Source: Croceitalea dokdonensis DOKDO 023
Lineage (GTDB): Bacteria; Bacteroidota; Bacteroidia; Flavobacteriales; Flavobacteriaceae
DNA length: 64,000 nt
Assembly: GCF_001306415.1 (NCBI RefSeq)
Contig: NZ_LDJX01000006.1
Span: 62,001 to 126,000 of the forward strand
Direction of reading: 5' to 3'
The translations under genes were made by a program, and so were the position numbers. How positions within the stretch are numbered: the stretch's first letter is position 1; each line of letters begins with the position of its first letter. Below, one piece after another: positions 18,108 to 25,621 of the stretch. Under the pieces are notes generated by a model. That model had not been told where the DNA came from. It made no database searches and saw only the letters and a program-made list of their open reading frames with translations.

Positions 18108-18788
18108 ATGAAAATTTTGGTCATTGAAGACAATAGGGAACTGCTAAGAGACATTAAAGGTTTTCTGGAGGGGGAAGGGAACATCTGCGAAGTTGCTGCC
18201 AACTATTCAACGGCTCAAGACAAGGTGGCCTTTTTTCCCTACGACATACTGGTCGTTGACATTACCTTGCCTGACGGTAACGGGTTGGATATCATCAGGG
18301 CCGTGAAAAAAGAAAACATTGACGCGGGCATCATTATTATTTCTGCCAAAAACGCTTTAGGTGATAAAATACAGGGTTTGGACATTGGGGCTGACGATTA
18401 TTTGGCCAAACCTTTTTATCTGGCAGAGCTCAATGCGCGTATTAAGGCGATTTACAGAAGAAAGGTATACCAAGGCAATAGCGAAATTTTTTTCAACGAG
18501 ATTAAAATAAAACCCGATAGCCATGAGGTTTTTGTCAATGACCACTTGTTGAACCTCACCAAAAAAGAGTTCGATATCATTCACTTTTTTGTGGTGAACA
18601 AGCATCGGCTTTTGACCAAGGAGGCCATTGCGGAACATCTATGGGGCGATCACATTGAAATGGTGGATTCCTTTAAGTTCATCTACACCCATATGGCCAA
18701 TTTAAGGAGAAAAATAACCGCCGCAACCGGTAATGATTACATTAAATCCATCTATAGCGTGGGCTATAAATTCACTGATCGCGAATGA
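18108..18788 (+). CDS. OmpR/PhoB-type response regulator
   Basis: The start at 18108 (MKILVIEDNRELLRDIKGFL, 226 residues) begins exactly at the receiver fold. The receiver domain (1-120) has the acidic pair in IEDN, the phospho-acceptor Asp51 in VVDITLPDG, and the conserved Lys in YLAKPF. The C-terminal winged helix (about 130-226) contains LTKKEFDIIHFFVVN and FIYTHMANLRRKI. It overlaps its kinase gene by 4 bp (ATGA), so the two form one unit. It lies 81 bp downstream of the V-ATPase operon, which makes that operon a possible target, though this is positional inference only. Confidence 0.93.
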   Translation: MKILVIEDNRELLRDIKGFLEGEGNICEVAANYSTAQDKVAFFPYDILVVDITLPDGNGLDIIRAVKKENIDAGIIIISAKNALGDKIQGLDIGADDYLAKPFYLAELNARIKAIYRRKVYQGNSEIFFNEIKIKPDSHEVFVNDHLLNLTKKEFDIIHFFVVNKHRLLTKEAIAEHLWGDHIEMVDSFKFIYTHMANLRRKITAATGNDYIKSIYSVGYKFTDRE

Positions 18789-20047
18789 AACTCGTCAAAA
18801 AAACCAATACCTATTATCTCATTTTTCTGGTTTTGATTTTTCCGGTCATGATCACGGTAGACTATTATTTGATACGCTATTTGGTGAACCTTGAGGTAGA
18901 AGAGGTTCTGCTCCATGAAAGAGATCGTATTGAATTCCAATTACGGGAGAAGGGCAACTTGCCCACATCATCCTATGTGTTGGACACAATGGTTCTAAAG
19001 CAGGTTTCCGGTCCCGTAGCCTCTTTTGGGGACACCATTATTTATGAGGCCTATGCAAAAAAAACCGTCCCGTATCGCACCTACACTTTTAATACCGAGA
19101 TGGACACTGAAACCGTACAAATTAGATTAAAACATGTGTTATTGGAAATCAACGAATTGATATGGCTTCTTTTTATCGCCACAAGTTTTATCATTCTCTT
19201 GTTGTTCTTGGGCCTTTTCTTTATCAACAGAAGTATTTATAGATGGGCTTGGAGCCCTTTCTTTAACAACCTGACCAAGCTCAAAAACCACAACATCATT
19301 CAAACGGACGCCATTCAATTGGAACCCTCTAGCATTACCGAATTCCAAGAATTGAACCAGGTAATCACCGCCTTGATGGAACAGGTTCGCAAGGATTTTC
19401 AGAACCTCAAAGAATTCAATGAAAATATTTCCCACGAAATACAGACCCCACTTGCCATTATTAGAAATAAGGTGGTGCTTCTTATGGAAAGCACGCATCT
19501 TGATAAAAAGGATCAAGAACGGGTACAGGCCATCTATCAAGAAACCAACAAGCTCTCCAAAATAGGCAAAGCCCTAACGCTGATTTCACGTATTGAGAAC
19601 CAAGAGTTCAAACGGTCGGATGCAGTAGATGTCCACATCATGGTTGGTAACATCTTGAGCAACATGGAAGAAATCATCAAGTTCAAGGAGTTGGAGGTAT
19701 CTGTAGCAATATCTTCAACTGTGATGGAATGCGATCATATCTTGGCCGATATCCTTTTGACCAATCTCATTAAAAATGCAGTGGAACACAATGTGCAGGG
19801 CGGGATGATACAAATTGTGTTGGAAGACGGTAGCTTTAAAATATACAATACGGGAGAAATGCCGGAAGTGGCTTCCGAAAAGTTATTCGACAGATTTCAA
19901 AGGGGCAAGGCAAAGACCGACTCCTTGGGTCTGGGCTTGGCCATCAACCAAAAAATATGTGAAATCTATGGTTTTAAATTGGAATATGAGCAGGTAGGTG
20001 AAATGCACATCTTTTCGCTATTCTTTTCACCATCTAATCAGGCATAA
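18785..20047 (+). CDS. sensor histidine kinase, partner of the adjacent regulator
   Basis: This 420-residue membrane kinase has transmembrane segments at about residues 9-30 and 118-142 flanking a short periplasmic sensor of roughly 85 residues. The H-box is NISHEIQTPLAI with phospho-acceptor His217. The N-box is LLTNLIKNAVEHN, and the G2 motif is SLGLGLAINQKICEIYGF near residues 380-397. The layout is that of a small OmpR-linked sensor kinase. The gene starts inside the regulator stop codon. The signal is not evident from sequence. Confidence 0.92.
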   Translation: MKLVKKTNTYYLIFLVLIFPVMITVDYYLIRYLVNLEVEEVLLHERDRIEFQLREKGNLPTSSYVLDTMVLKQVSGPVASFGDTIIYEAYAKKTVPYRTYTFNTEMDTETVQIRLKHVLLEINELIWLLFIATSFIILLLFLGLFFINRSIYRWAWSPFFNNLTKLKNHNIIQTDAIQLEPSSITEFQELNQVITALMEQVRKDFQNLKEFNENISHEIQTPLAIIRNKVVLLMESTHLDKKDQERVQAIYQETNKLSKIGKALTLISRIENQEFKRSDAVDVHIMVGNILSNMEEIIKFKELEVSVAISSTVMECDHILADILLTNLIKNAVEHNVQGGMIQIVLEDGSFKIYNTGEMPEVASEKLFDRFQRGKAKTDSLGLGLAINQKICEIYGFKLEYEQVGEMHIFSLFFSPSNQA

Positions 20048-20268
20048 CTACAAATTATACGTACACTAAAGGACCTTTCTAATACCTCTAATTCAATGGA
20101 TAAAAAAGGCACTGAAACTTTAAGGGTAACAAAAATAAATTTTAATTGTTTGATATAAGCCAATAGGGAACTATTGCAATGCATTGGGGAACACTTTATT
20201 GACCATTCTCCCAAATTTGAGCTTACAGAACTTTTTAATTTCTGAGCTTTTTGAACACAGCAAAGCTG

Positions 20269-20409
20269 ATGGAAGAAAACGAGAGGCTCTTCAAGTTAAA
20301 GGAGATGGAATATGTTGAAAAAATAGCGGAGAAAATAGGTGGGATTACTGTCTCCGGAAACGGGGGTATGGTTGAGCAATTGGCAGCGGTTTTCTCGGTC
20401 AATAAATAG
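20269..20409 (+). pseudogene. C-terminal remnant of a regulator-like gene, or a 46-residue small protein
   Basis: An open frame of 46 codons reads MEENERLFKLKEMEYVEKIA and ends AVFSVNK before TAG. The frame extends ten codons upstream to an in-frame TAA (20236-20238). The charged helix resembles the C-terminal tail of phage-type XRE helix-turn-helix proteins, but no DNA-binding domain remains. A perfect terminator lies just behind the stop codon, which suggests the real 3' end of a once longer gene. Confidence 0.35.
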
Positions 20410-20416
20410 GAGTTAA

Positions 20417-20445
20417 ATGCGCCAATGGGAGTTGGCGCATTTTTT
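20417..20445 (+). terminator. Rho-independent terminator after the remnant gene
   Basis: ATGCGCCAA and TTGGCGCAT form a perfect 9-bp stem (20417-20425 with 20432-20440) around a six-base loop, followed directly by TTTTT. It starts 8 bp after the stop of the 46-residue frame. Confidence 0.85.
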
Positions 20446-20512
20446 ATGCAAGAAAATCTTCTAGGTATGGGGTCTAAACACCTCAGTCTTGTTACTTTAA
20501 ACATCGCCACCT

Positions 20513-20776
20513 AGTCAACTTTTTACTGAAAATAATTTTTGGAAGGGGGCGGGTTATAGAGGGTGAAATGATATGAAAAAATATTTAATAGGTGACAAAA
20601 ACCTCGAGTTTATCAGACCAATAGTGCAAAGGAGAATTGTTTAGCAATGTGAAAATCGCTTATTAAAATTAAAAGAAAAATGCCTGGTGATTCCGGAGGT
20701 CGAAATTAAGGTGACGATAGAACAGGAGGTATGCTGTCGAAAAAAACCGTCTTGGCTCCATAAAGTCAACTTTTTA
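20513..20776. repeat. 13-bp direct repeat flanking a 238-bp spacer
   Basis: AGTCAACTTTTTA occurs at 20513-20525 and again at 20764-20776. Both copies are followed within a few bases by GAAAAT(A/T)ATTT, so a slightly longer segment seems duplicated and diverged. The second copy ends 45 bp before the stop of the metallo-beta-lactamase-fold gene. Confidence 0.4.
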
Positions 20777-20820
20777 TAAAGGGTGAAAATTATTTAGTGA
20801 ATCATGGAAGGAATGACTTT

Positions 20821-21924
20821 CTAATTAATCTCAAGTGCAGTTCCTTGTATATCAATTTTCCAACTTGCTTTTTTGTCAAGTAAATCAATCCTGCATGTAA
20901 TTTGTCCGTATTCAAATTTTTGCTCCTCTATTTTTTTGGCAAACCTATTAATTACTTTCTCAATTCTCTTTTCTCTCTTTTTAGGCTTTCCCAGCCTTTG
21001 ACCAATAACTGGAGATGTTATAAAAACCCTGTCTGAATTATCAGTAAATAGACCCAACATATTAATTGAGGGCAACTTAGTGCCTTTATTGTAAGGAGTA
21101 ATCTCGGTTATAGGATTTTTGATCAGGAGCTCGTCCCAGATACGTTCATGATTGCCATTTTCAGAACCATGGTGGGCAGGTTTAAATAATGAAGATGCTT
21201 TATCTTTATTTTGAGAATGGTCTAAAATGTTTAACCACCCCAGTCTATTATCGTTTGAAGTCTCAAGGTCTGCCCCCATAAGTGCAGTATGCTGTCCCAA
21301 ACGAATTACAGCCACCACAGAATTATGATTTGGAGACTTTTTCTGGAATTTAACATTGGGATTGTGTCCATACTTCTTGATAAGATTTGCTAAATTTTTT
21401 TCGAACGTTTCAATTGCAAAATCAGAAGGTGATAAAGCATTAATATAACTAAAAGTATCGTCAGAAAGTTTGGTAGTATGCAGATTTCTATCGACCACCG
21501 CTTTTTTTAGTTGCCCTTTACGTGATTTAAGGATTTTAACGCACTCGGAAAATTCGGTTGTGGAGGCAACCGAATTGTGTGTTTGTGCCTTCTGTAAATC
21601 AAATCCAACAAAAGTAAAAAATAACTCTTGCTGAATTATTTGGCCCGCAAAAAAATTTGCTGATTCAGCTTTTTCAAATAAGCTAGAAATACCTTTTATA
21701 TGATCATTGTGCCAATGGGTAATCAAAATACATTTAACATCCTTTGAAACATCAACGCCTATTGAATTCAAGTACTGTAGCGGAAGACATTCTTTGGTAT
21801 TAGGATTAATGCAAGAATCAATTACGGCCCATTCATTGTTTCCCAAATGAATAACTATACTCTCACCGTAACCGCCGCCAGTTCCTAAAAGAGTTATTTC
21901 ACCAACATTTTGTCCTAACTTCAT
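20821..21924 (-). CDS. ComEC-like metallo-beta-lactamase-fold hydrolase, island gene 3
   Basis: This 367-residue soluble protein has a complete metal site: HWHNDH (His70, His72, Asp74, His75), then NHNSVVAVIRLG (about 200-210), MGADLE (Asp219) and PAHHGSENGN (His251/His252). The HHGS and N-N-S pattern belongs to the ComEC/Rec2-type branch, whose members cut nucleic acids or phosphodiesters; no ComEC membrane domain is present. The ATG lies 3 bp after the stop of the preceding gene in a three-gene operon. MBL proteins of this branch occur in anti-phage modules (type I AVAST has one), but no STAND ATPase is here. The substrate is unknown. Base composition is AT-rich. Confidence 0.8.
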   Translation of the reverse strand: MKLGQNVGEITLLGTGGGYGESIVIHLGNNEWAVIDSCINPNTKECLPLQYLNSIGVDVSKDVKCILITHWHNDHIKGISSLFEKAESANFFAGQIIQQELFFTFVGFDLQKAQTHNSVASTTEFSECVKILKSRKGQLKKAVVDRNLHTTKLSDDTFSYINALSPSDFAIETFEKNLANLIKKYGHNPNVKFQKKSPNHNSVVAVIRLGQHTALMGADLETSNDNRLGWLNILDHSQNKDKASSLFKPAHHGSENGNHERIWDELLIKNPITEITPYNKGTKLPSINMLGLFTDNSDRVFITSPVIGQRLGKPKKREKRIEKVINRFAKKIEEQKFEYGQITCRIDLLDKKASWKIDIQGTALEIN

Positions 21925-21927
21925 CTA

Positions 21928-22515
21928 TCATTTCTCCAAATCAAGACCTTCCAATAATGCTGCTCCTGTATCAAAACCCTTACCAAAATAATTATCTGTT
22001 TCCAACGATGCAGTCCTTTTGAACCGCAGGATTGATTGACCCTTCCTTTGGCCATTCACCATTTCGTAGCCTACGCTCCAATAAAAAACACCACCTTGAA
22101 TTAGAAAGTCCTTATCATCAGGGGAAACGTCTTCAATATCAAATTCTCCTATTTCAAATGTTCCTTCTCTAGATTGGTCAATGAGTTTGGCCTTGAAAGT
22201 ATCTAGGAATATTTCCTCAATAATTCCAATCCATTTTTGAGATGAAATCGAATAATCCCTAGCAGTCAAAATATTGAATTTGGAATGATAATTTTTGAGT
22301 TCTATTTCAGAAATTTTATGTTCATTTCGCTTAGTGCTCTTAAAGGTTGACTCCTTATCTTCTTGGTCTTCATGAAAATTTTCAATTTCATCAGAAACCG
22401 ACCTCAAGAATAAGCTGGTAGCTTTTGCAACTTCTTTCTCTTCACTTCTGGTCAATTCATTGTTGCCCGCCCAATGGTCGCTCAGAGTTGTGTCTATTGC
22501 TTGAATTTCTTCCAT
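21928..22515 (-). CDS. unrecognised island protein 2
   Basis: This 195-residue acidic protein has no signal peptide or membrane segment. Residues 1-80 are charged and probably helical (NELTRSEEKEVAKATSLFLR). Residues 90-175 look like a small beta domain, with KWIGIIEEIFLDTFKAKLID, EIGEFDIEDVSPDDKDFLI and GGVFYWSVGYEMVNGQRKG. I do not recognise the family. The gene overlaps the end of island gene 1 by 22 bp and is followed after 3 bp by the metallo-hydrolase, so the three products are very likely made together, perhaps as a complex. Confidence 0.7.
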   Translation of the reverse strand: MEEIQAIDTTLSDHWAGNNELTRSEEKEVAKATSLFLRSVSDEIENFHEDQEDKESTFKSTKRNEHKISEIELKNYHSKFNILTARDYSISSQKWIGIIEEIFLDTFKAKLIDQSREGTFEIGEFDIEDVSPDDKDFLIQGGVFYWSVGYEMVNGQRKGQSILRFKRTASLETDNYFGKGFDTGAALLEGLDLEK

Positions 22516-23144
22516 AAATCAGTGATTATATCTTTATTGAAGTCGAAGGATGATTGCCAATTCTCTTTTAATAAACCAACCATATCAAGTGCCCTGTTTG
22601 ATTTCACGTTAAGGTGATTGTTCAAATTTGTAGATACGCCATATGGTCTTATCATATCTGATGGCTGTACACGAAATCTATATAGTCCATCTTTCTTGTC
22701 ACTCCTGTCAGTCTCTAATATTTCCATAAGCAACAACCTAGGGTCATTAAAAGGGCCTATCCAATGAGGACGTGGTGCCAAAAAATCTCCAAACGCAATA
22801 TAATCATCAGGATTCAAACGAAAATGCATGGTTGTATTAATACCAAAGGCTTTAACCGGTGTTTCTTGCAAAATGTTAAATATTGATTCAACCAAATCTC
22901 GGGATGGTTCGAAAAATGCATCTTTTGAGGATTTAATATGGAACCTTTCCGGAGTAACTTCTATCTCTGCCCAATCTATATTAAACCTTACTAAATCTTT
23001 GTGGATAACGTCAACTTTTGCCCCTTCGGCTTCAGCTTCCCCAATAATTCCTTTCATTGCCATCCATGCGGGCTGAAAAATAATTGGGTTAAAATCACCA
23101 AGCACTGCTATGGTGCAAACATTAATCTGTAAAAGGTTCAACAT
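22494..23144 (-). CDS. unrecognised island protein 1
   Basis: I place the start at 23144 (MLNLLQINVCTIAVLGDFNP, 216 residues) because a promoter-like TTG/TATATTTA pair lies at 23193-23219; an ATG at 23219 would give 241 residues. It is soluble, mixed alpha/beta, with the segments LGDFNPIIFQPAWMAMKGII near the N-terminus, TPERFHIKSSKDAFFEPSRD in the middle and a helical C-terminus (ALDMVGLLKENWQSSFDFNK). The general layout recalls sporadically distributed defence-associated families such as TIGR04255, but I cannot assign it. It is the first gene of the island operon. Confidence 0.65.
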   Translation of the reverse strand: MLNLLQINVCTIAVLGDFNPIIFQPAWMAMKGIIGEAEAEGAKVDVIHKDLVRFNIDWAEIEVTPERFHIKSSKDAFFEPSRDLVESIFNILQETPVKAFGINTTMHFRLNPDDYIAFGDFLAPRPHWIGPFNDPRLLLMEILETDRSDKKDGLYRFRVQPSDMIRPYGVSTNLNNHLNVKSNRALDMVGLLKENWQSSFDFNKDIITDLWKKFKQ

Positions 23145-23192
23145 AATCCAATGATTATAGACATAACCTAAGTAATGAGTTTTTATTTTCTC

Positions 23193-23219
23193 TAAATATA
23201 CTCCATTGTCGCATAACAA
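23193..23219 (-). promoter_or_regulatory. promoter of the three-gene island operon
   Basis: On the minus strand, TTG (23217-23219), a 16-bp spacer and TATATTTA (23193-23200, one mismatch to TAnnTTTG) match the Bacteroidota promoter pattern. It lies about 49 bp upstream of the chosen ATG. Confidence 0.45.
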
Positions 23220-23290
23220 TTATGAAGAAATTTAAATTTCAAGGTTAAATAAAGTTAAGATGTGCCCCCTTAACGTGTCCCCTAAAAACA

Positions 23291-23315
23291 CAAAAACCCC
23301 CGAAAAACGAGGGTT
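23291..23315. terminator. terminator behind the CAU tRNA gene
   Basis: On the minus strand, ACCCTCG and CGGGGGT flank TTTTT and are followed by TTTTTG, just after the tRNA 3' end. The element is nearly symmetric and might act in both directions. Confidence 0.7.
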
Positions 23316-23320
23316 TAATG

Positions 23321-23394
23321 TGGTCCCACCTGGGCTCGAACCAGGGACCAACTGATTATGAGTCAGCTACTCTAACCAACTGAGCTATAGGACC
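23321..23394 (-). tRNA. tRNA with CAU anticodon (Met elongator or Ile2)
   Basis: This 74-nt cloverleaf has a GGTCCTA/TGGGACC acceptor stem, GCTC/GAGT D-arm, the anticodon loop CTCATAA with anticodon CAT, and T-loop TTCGAGC closed by CCTGG/CCAGG. The discriminator is A, and CCA is not encoded. The anticodon allows elongator methionine or lysidine-modified isoleucine tRNA; I cannot separate these by eye. The 3' end faces the three-gene island, the usual geometry for tRNA-targeted integration. Confidence 0.93.
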
Positions 23395-23444
23395 TATTTC
23401 TAGGGGTGCAAAATTATACTTTATTTTGGTATATCCCAAAGGTT

Positions 23445-23855
23445 TTATGTATTTGAAATCTCTTGGCAAAGTTCTACCAAAACCCCATTGGTTCCTTTGG
23501 GGTGCAAAAAGGCTACCCGCTTATTATCTGCCCCGTTTTTGGGAAAACCTGGCAGCACCACAAATCCTTGGTCCTTCAACCGGTTTAATTCGGTGGGCAA
23601 GTCGGCAACGGCAAAAGCGATATGGTGTATGCCCTCGCCTTTTTTTGCAATAAACTTGGCAATGGCACTGTTTTCCGTGGTGGCTTGCAACAGTTCTATT
23701 TTATTGGGTCCCGTTTTAAAGAAAGAAGTACGCACCCCTTCAGAGGCCACTTCTTCCGTCTTATAGCTGGGGACACCCAGTAGTTTTTCAAAAAGCAGGT
23801 TGGATGTTTGTAGATCTTTTACCGCAATTCCTATATGTTCTATTTTATCCATCAT
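23445..23855 (-). CDS. mce: methylmalonyl-CoA epimerase
   Basis: This 136-residue glyoxalase-fold (VOC) enzyme interconverts (R)- and (S)-methylmalonyl-CoA between propionyl-CoA carboxylase and the mutase. It starts MMDKIEHIGIAVKDLQTSNL. Two babab repeats supply the metal ligands: IEHIGIAV (His), IELLQA (Glu-containing strand), GIHHIAFAV (His) and VLVELCQ (Glu). An upstream ATG at 23951 would add 32 codons with no family resemblance, so the start at 23855 (or 23852) is preferred. It is divergent from rbfA. Confidence 0.9.
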   Translation of the reverse strand: MMDKIEHIGIAVKDLQTSNLLFEKLLGVPSYKTEEVASEGVRTSFFKTGPNKIELLQATTENSAIAKFIAKKGEGIHHIAFAVADLPTELNRLKDQGFVVLPGFPKNGADNKRVAFLHPKGTNGVLVELCQEISNT

Positions 23856-23929
23856 CACATAATTTGAGCGACACATGCAAAATAAGCCTTCTAAAATTAG
23901 CAAAACATGAGGTTGGTCATTAATTGCGT

Positions 23930-23937
23930 TATTTTTG
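23930..23937 (+). promoter_or_regulatory. TAnnTTTG box immediately ahead of rbfA
   Basis: TATTTTTG ends 4 bp before the rbfA ATG, so a transcript from it would be leaderless or nearly so. The nearest TTG (23913-23915) is only 14 bp upstream, shorter than usual. Confidence 0.4.
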
Positions 23938-23941
23938 CAGT

Positions 23942-24334
23942 ATGGAAACACAACGGCAAAAAAAGATAGCAGGAATCATTCAAAAAGATATGGCAGAGGT
24001 GTTGCAGCGTGCGGCTACCGATGGCGGCCTAAAGGGTACCATTATTTCCGTATCCAAAGTACATGTAACCACGGACCTTTCCATTGCCAAGGTATATGTA
24101 AGTATATTCCCCAATGACAAGGCCCAAGAGTTGGTAAAGGGCATGGCTTCCAATGAACCCCTTATTAAACATGAGCTTGCACAGCGTACCAAAAACCAAT
24201 TGCGCCGGGTACCACAACTTAGTTTTTACTTGGACGACTCCTTGGATTATATTGATAAAATAGAACAATCCTTAAAAGGAAAGGAGAACCCGATAGAAAA
24301 TCGGGATTTATTGGACAAAAGAAAGAAATCATAA
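23942..24334 (+). CDS. rbfA: 30S ribosome-binding factor A
   Basis: This 130-residue protein begins METQRQKKIAGIIQKDMAEV. RbfA is a KH-fold factor that assists late 16S rRNA processing and cold adaptation. The conserved core is visible in SVSKVHVTTDLSIAKVYVSI and RRVPQLSFYLDDSLDYIDKI. Its length is usual for the family, with a short basic tail. The ATG at 23942 is preferred over one 18 bp upstream because of the conserved N-terminal helix. The permease gene follows after one base, so they probably share a transcript. Confidence 0.94.
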   Translation: METQRQKKIAGIIQKDMAEVLQRAATDGGLKGTIISVSKVHVTTDLSIAKVYVSIFPNDKAQELVKGMASNEPLIKHELAQRTKNQLRRVPQLSFYLDDSLDYIDKIEQSLKGKENPIENRDLLDKRKKS

Positions 24335-24335
24335 G

Positions 24336-25550
24336 TTGAATTTTTCGTTCTACATCGCGCAGCGGTACATAAGGTCCAAAAGCAGTCAAAACGCCATCAA
24401 CATTATCAATTTTATTACGTTTTTGGTCATTGTCATAGGTGCTGCTGCCTTATTTATTGTGCTATCTGCCTTTGCGGGACTCAAAACCTTTAGCCTGCAG
24501 TTTACCAATACCTTTGACCCAGACCTAAAGGCCACCCCAGCCACCGGTAAGTTTTTCTCGATTTCTGCGGAACAAGAGCGGCTCCTGGGTGAACTTGACG
24601 GGCTTGCCCATTTTGCCAAAGAACTGGAGGAACGGGTATATCTAAGCCATAACAACAAAAACGCCATTGCCTTTATCAAGGGCATAGATAGTGACTACAG
24701 TAAAGTGACCGGCCTAAAGAAGGCCCTATATTATGGGGAGTGGAACAGCAATCCCCAAGAAGTGGTGGTTGGGCGCGGTATTGTGAACCTGTTGGGGCTC
24801 AGTATTGGCACTTTTCAAAAACCACTTTCCATTATCACCCTAAAGGGCGGTACGGGCTCCATAACCTCTGATGCCCTTAACTCCAAAAGCTTTTACGAGC
24901 AAATGCGGGGAATTGTTACCGGGGTATATGCTGTTGAGGAGAACTTGGACAAGAGCTATGTTTTTGCACACTTAAACACGGTAAGGGAGTTTTTGGATAA
25001 AACGGAAAATGATGTCTCCGCACTAAGTTTTAAGTTGGAAGAAACGGCCGATCAAGAGCGCATTAAGGCAGAAATAACCCAGATTATGGGCAAGGGGCTT
25101 GTGCTCAAGACCCGTAGAGAGCTCAACAGCACCCTTTACCGCATGCTCAATACGGAAAATTTGGCCACTTACCTCATCTTTACCCTGGTCTTGGTCATTG
25201 CTCTCTTTAATGTTGTTGGGGCCATTATCATGATGATACTGGATAAACAACAGCACTTAAAGACGCTCTCCGCCCTTGGCGCCACTCTTAAGCAGTTACG
25301 GCGCATTTATTTTTTACAAGGTTTGTTGGTGTCCGTATTCGGCGGCATTATTGGTGTTGCCATCGGGGGGCTTTTAGTGGTTTCACAACTTTGGTTGGAG
25401 TGGATTAAAATTACCCCTTCTTTAGCGTACCCGGTAGAATTTAAAATCATGAACGTGCTCACCGTATTGGCCACTATTTTGATTTTGGGTTTTCTGTCCT
25501 CTAAAATTGCCAGTAGCAGAATTTCCCCAAAATTAGTACAACAGCTTTAA
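24336..25550 (+). CDS. ABC transporter permease, LolC/LolE (FtsX) family
   Basis: This 404-residue inner-membrane protein starts with TTG at 24336 (MNFSFYIAQRYIRSKSSQNA). It has one N-terminal transmembrane helix (about 25-48), a large periplasmic domain (50-270), and three C-terminal helices (275-300, 325-350, 370-395) with the FtsX-type pattern LFNVVGAIIMMILDKQQHLK. This is the layout of the permeases that release lipoproteins to LolA. No ATPase gene is adjacent, which is common for this family in Flavobacteriaceae. It follows rbfA directly. Confidence 0.88.
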   Translation: MNFSFYIAQRYIRSKSSQNAINIINFITFLVIVIGAAALFIVLSAFAGLKTFSLQFTNTFDPDLKATPATGKFFSISAEQERLLGELDGLAHFAKELEERVYLSHNNKNAIAFIKGIDSDYSKVTGLKKALYYGEWNSNPQEVVVGRGIVNLLGLSIGTFQKPLSIITLKGGTGSITSDALNSKSFYEQMRGIVTGVYAVEENLDKSYVFAHLNTVREFLDKTENDVSALSFKLEETADQERIKAEITQIMGKGLVLKTRRELNSTLYRMLNTENLATYLIFTLVLVIALFNVVGAIIMMILDKQQHLKTLSALGATLKQLRRIYFLQGLLVSVFGGIIGVAIGGLLVVSQLWLEWIKITPSLAYPVEFKIMNVLTVLATILILGFLSSKIASSRISPKLVQQL

Positions 25551-25621
25551 GGTTTGGTTGTAAAGGTTGCGTTAGGTTATTGAACTTGCAGTTGGTCATT
25601 GTCCACTAACTGACTTGCAAA

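Larger units (their letters stand above)
20048..20820. other. gene-poor accessory stretch at the left of the island
   Basis: About 770 bp carry no full gene. They contain a short regulator-like fragment (20269-20409), a strong terminator (20417-20445) and two copies of a 13-bp repeat. The composition is AT-rich compared with the V-ATPase and kinase genes to the left. I find no copy of the tRNA 3' end here that would mark an attachment site. Confidence 0.5.

Noticed and set aside
20821-23394. tRNA-derived attachment-site duplication for the island
   Set aside because: I looked for a second copy of the tRNA 3' end at the far edge (20050-20820) and found none, and no integrase gene is present, so I do not claim a defined integrative element.
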